From Methylococcaceae bacterium NSM2-1 (lineage in GTDB: Bacteria; Pseudomonadota; Gammaproteobacteria; Methylococcales; Methylomonadaceae): a stretch of 6,630 nt of DNA. The stretch lies in NCBI GenBank assembly GCA_002256705.1, contig NQJI01000081.1:1-6630 (forward strand). Direction: 5' to 3'. The notes beneath the pieces were generated by a model. It was not told where the DNA came from. It ran no database searches and was given only the letters and a program-made list of their open reading frames with translations. Shown one piece after another: positions 5,476 to 6,630 of this stretch. The translations under genes and the position numbers were made by a program. Positions within the stretch are counted from its first letter, which is position 1, and each line of letters starts with the position of its first letter.

Positions 5476-6264
5476 ATGAATAAAACCTATCGAACCATCT
5501 GGATTTCCGATTTGCATCTGGGTTCTACTCAGTGCCAAGCCGATGTTTTACTCGATTTTCTAAAGCACAATGAGAGTGAAAAGCTTTACCTGGTGGGCGA
5601 CATTATCGATTTTTGGGCGCTTTCCAAGAAAATGTATTGGCCCAGGGATCATAATACGGTGATCCAGAAAGTCCTGCGCAAAGCTCGACATGGTACTCAT
5701 GTCATCTATATTCCTGGCAACCATGACGAAAACGTCAGGCAATACGACGATTATGTTTTTGGCGACATCATCGTCAAAAATTCAGATGTGCATACTTCAT
5801 TCGACGGGAAGCAATTTCTGGTTGTCCATGGTGATGAATACGACACCATTGCCAAATGCCACAAGTGGATTGCCAAGCTAGGCAGCGAGGGCTATGACTT
5901 TCTACTTTGGGTCAATCGCTTTCTACGAGTAATGAGGGGTTGGCTTGGCATACAATCAAATTTCTCCCTTGCCGCCTATGTCAAGTTCAAAGTCAAGAAT
6001 GTGGTTCAGTTTATTTCCGATTATGAAGAGAGCATCGTCAGCACGCTTAAAGACGAAGGCCTGGATGGCGTTATTTGCGGGCATATACACCACGCTGAAA
6101 TTAAGGTGATAGACGGATTTTTATATATCAACACAGGAGATTTCGTGGAAAGTGGCACCGCCATAGTGGAGCACTTCAATGGAACTTTGGAACTCGTAAA
6201 GTGGCATAAGATTGAATCGTCTATTGCCCATGATAAGACACTGGAAGTTAACATTCACAGATAG
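5476..6264 (+). CDS. Metallophosphoesterase of the LpxH/PlcP type (COG2908-like)
   Basis: This is a 262-residue calcineurin-like phosphoesterase with the full two-metal site: Asp12 and His14 (SDLHLG), Asp42 (GDIIDFW), Asn82-His83 (PGNHDE), His118 (VHGDEYD), and His203/His205 (GHIHHAE). These features, the QADVLLDFL and WPRDHN segments, and a helical insert around residues 130-180 match the proteins usually annotated as UDP-2,3-diacylglucosamine diphosphatase, which acts in lipid A synthesis at the inner membrane. Proteins of this broader group include PlcP, a phospholipase C used for lipid remodelling under phosphate limitation, so the substrate is undecided. There is no signal peptide. I prefer ATG 5476 to the TTG at 5470, because ATG is stronger and leaves the metal motif near the N-terminus as usual; GAAAG at 5464-5468 is a weak Shine-Dalgarno. 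A probable lysophospholipid transporter lies downstream, which fits a lipid role. Confidence 0.85.
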   Translation: MNKTYRTIWISDLHLGSTQCQADVLLDFLKHNESEKLYLVGDIIDFWALSKKMYWPRDHNTVIQKVLRKARHGTHVIYIPGNHDENVRQYDDYVFGDIIVKNSDVHTSFDGKQFLVVHGDEYDTIAKCHKWIAKLGSEGYDFLLWVNRFLRVMRGWLGIQSNFSLAAYVKFKVKNVVQFISDYEESIVSTLKDEGLDGVICGHIHHAEIKVIDGFLYINTGDFVESGTAIVEHFNGTLELVKWHKIESSIAHDKTLEVNIHR

Positions 6265-6381
6265 ATGAAATAACTAGAAAATTGAGCCGAGCAACTTGTA
6301 ACCCAATGAGTTAAAAGAATATTAATTCAAGATGGGCAAGTTTGAGAAAAGTTGTTCGTGGAATGATGTCTGGAAGCATGA

Positions 6382-6407
6382 GCGGCCTGCCAACCGCCTA
6401 ACTTTTT
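6382..6407 (+). terminator. Weak candidate terminator after the phosphoesterase gene
   Basis: A 4-bp gcgg/ccgc stem with an 8-nt loop is followed within six bases by ttttt. The stem is short and the gene stop is about 120 bases upstream, so this is only a possibility. Confidence 0.2.
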
Positions 6408-6408
6408 C

Positions 6409-6435
6409 GGTGAGTCATCCAAAATCCAACTCACC
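6409..6435. repeat. Hairpin carrying the second copy of the 18-nt inverted repeat
   Basis: The exact 7-bp arms ggtgagt (6409-6415) and actcacc (6429-6435) enclose a 13-nt loop. Bases 6411-6428 are the exact reverse complement of 5166-5183. The two copies face each other across 1263 bp that include the entire metallophosphoesterase gene. Confidence 0.65.
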
Positions 6436-6540
6436 CATCTAAATATCAGGGCGAATGATTAAGCCTTGTCGCTTGTTACGGTTTAAGTTTGTAGCCGATG
6501 AACTCAATGAAATAAACCTATTAACCATTTATAGTGCAAT

Positions 6541-6561
6541 GATTCTGGTTTGCGCAGAATC
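6541..6561. repeat. 7-bp hairpin in the leader of the putative lplT
   Basis: The exact arms gattctg (6541-6547) and cagaatc (6555-6561) are separated by 7 nt and end 19 bases before the ATG at 6581. It could form in the 5' untranslated mRNA close to the ribosome site or act as a DNA palindrome; there is no T-tract. Confidence 0.3.
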
Positions 6562-6580
6562 GCACAAGGCAAATAATCCA

Positions 6581-6630
6581 ATGAATCGCGGTTTCAACAT
6601 CATTCTTGCGGCACAATTCTTTTCATCACT
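6581..6630 (+). CDS. lplT: Putative lysophospholipid transporter LplT, N-terminal fragment, 3' truncated by window edge
   Basis: Only 16 codons are visible, MNRGFNIILAAQFFSS, and they run off the right edge. From memory this matches the N-terminus of the LplT-type major facilitator proteins of proteobacteria, where a short polar start is followed by xxAAQFFSxLADNAL at the start of transmembrane helix 1. LplT flips lysophospholipids across the inner membrane for re-acylation. AAGG at 6566-6569 is a plausible though distant Shine-Dalgarno. The same frame is open back to an ATG at 6455, but family members start close to the AAQFF motif, so 6581 is preferred. With so little sequence, other MFS members remain possible. 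The position after a lipid-type phosphoesterase is consistent with a membrane-lipid role. Confidence 0.55.
   Translation, partial: MNRGFNIILAAQFFSS

Larger units (their letters stand above)
6265..6580. other. Intergenic region between the phosphoesterase and putative lplT genes
   Basis: These 316 bases hold no complete gene that I can support. They contain the second copy of the 18-nt inverted repeat in its own hairpin (6409-6435), a weak GC hairpin followed by five T (6382-6407), and a 7-bp hairpin at 6541-6561 shortly before the lplT start. A TATAGT at 6530-6535 could be a -10 for lplT, but no -35 supports it. Confidence 0.5.

Noticed and set aside
6455..6580. Upstream extension of the right-edge frame to ATG 6455
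   Set aside because: The frame is open, but the extra 42 residues do not resemble the start of an MFS transporter, and the family begins close to the AAQFF motif at 6581.

Overview
The window is an ordinary chromosomal stretch of a Gram-negative proteobacterium, most likely a gammaproteobacterium of moderate G+C. The evidence is the prfB-lysS gene pair, a class II LysRS and RF2 that resemble the E. coli proteins closely, a glutathione-dependent glyoxalase II, and genes for lipid A or phospholipid handling. The wording of several proteins and the repeats would fit a methanotroph-type gammaproteobacterium, but that is an impression and not a demonstrated assignment.

Layout from left to right. 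Positions 1-400 (+) hold the 3' half of gloB (glyoxalase II), cut by the window edge. Positions 401-649 lie between convergent genes and contain a 190-bp imperfect palindrome (444-633), with a second small palindrome nested inside, ending in a T-rich tract. Then come lysS (650-2149, -) and prfB (2272-3370, -), the same order as in E. coli. prfB is not a simple ORF: it starts at 3370, reads 25 codons, meets an in-frame UGA, and needs the classical +1 programmed frameshift to give a 365-residue RF2. A 381-bp divergent region separates it from an orphan ParA-type ATPase (3752-4498, +), followed by dtd, D-aminoacyl-tRNA deacylase (4616-5068, +). A gap of about 400 bp precedes a metallophosphoesterase of the LpxH/PlcP type (5476-6264, +). 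After a further gap of about 316 bp, the first 16 codons of what looks like an lplT lysophospholipid transporter run off the right edge (6581-6630, +).

Functionally, lysS, prfB and dtd all serve translation: aminoacylation, termination and chiral proofreading. gloB detoxifies methylglyoxal. The phosphoesterase and the putative LplT both suggest membrane-lipid metabolism. The ParA has no visible ParB partner and its job cannot be read from this window.

I see no clear new multi-gene system. The items most worth a second look are the nested palindromic element at 444-633, an exact 18-nt inverted repeat that brackets the phosphoesterase gene (5166-5183 and 6411-6428), the Ser-to-Pro change in the DTD active-site motif, the orphan ParA, and whether the phosphoesterase is LpxH or a PlcP-like phospholipase.
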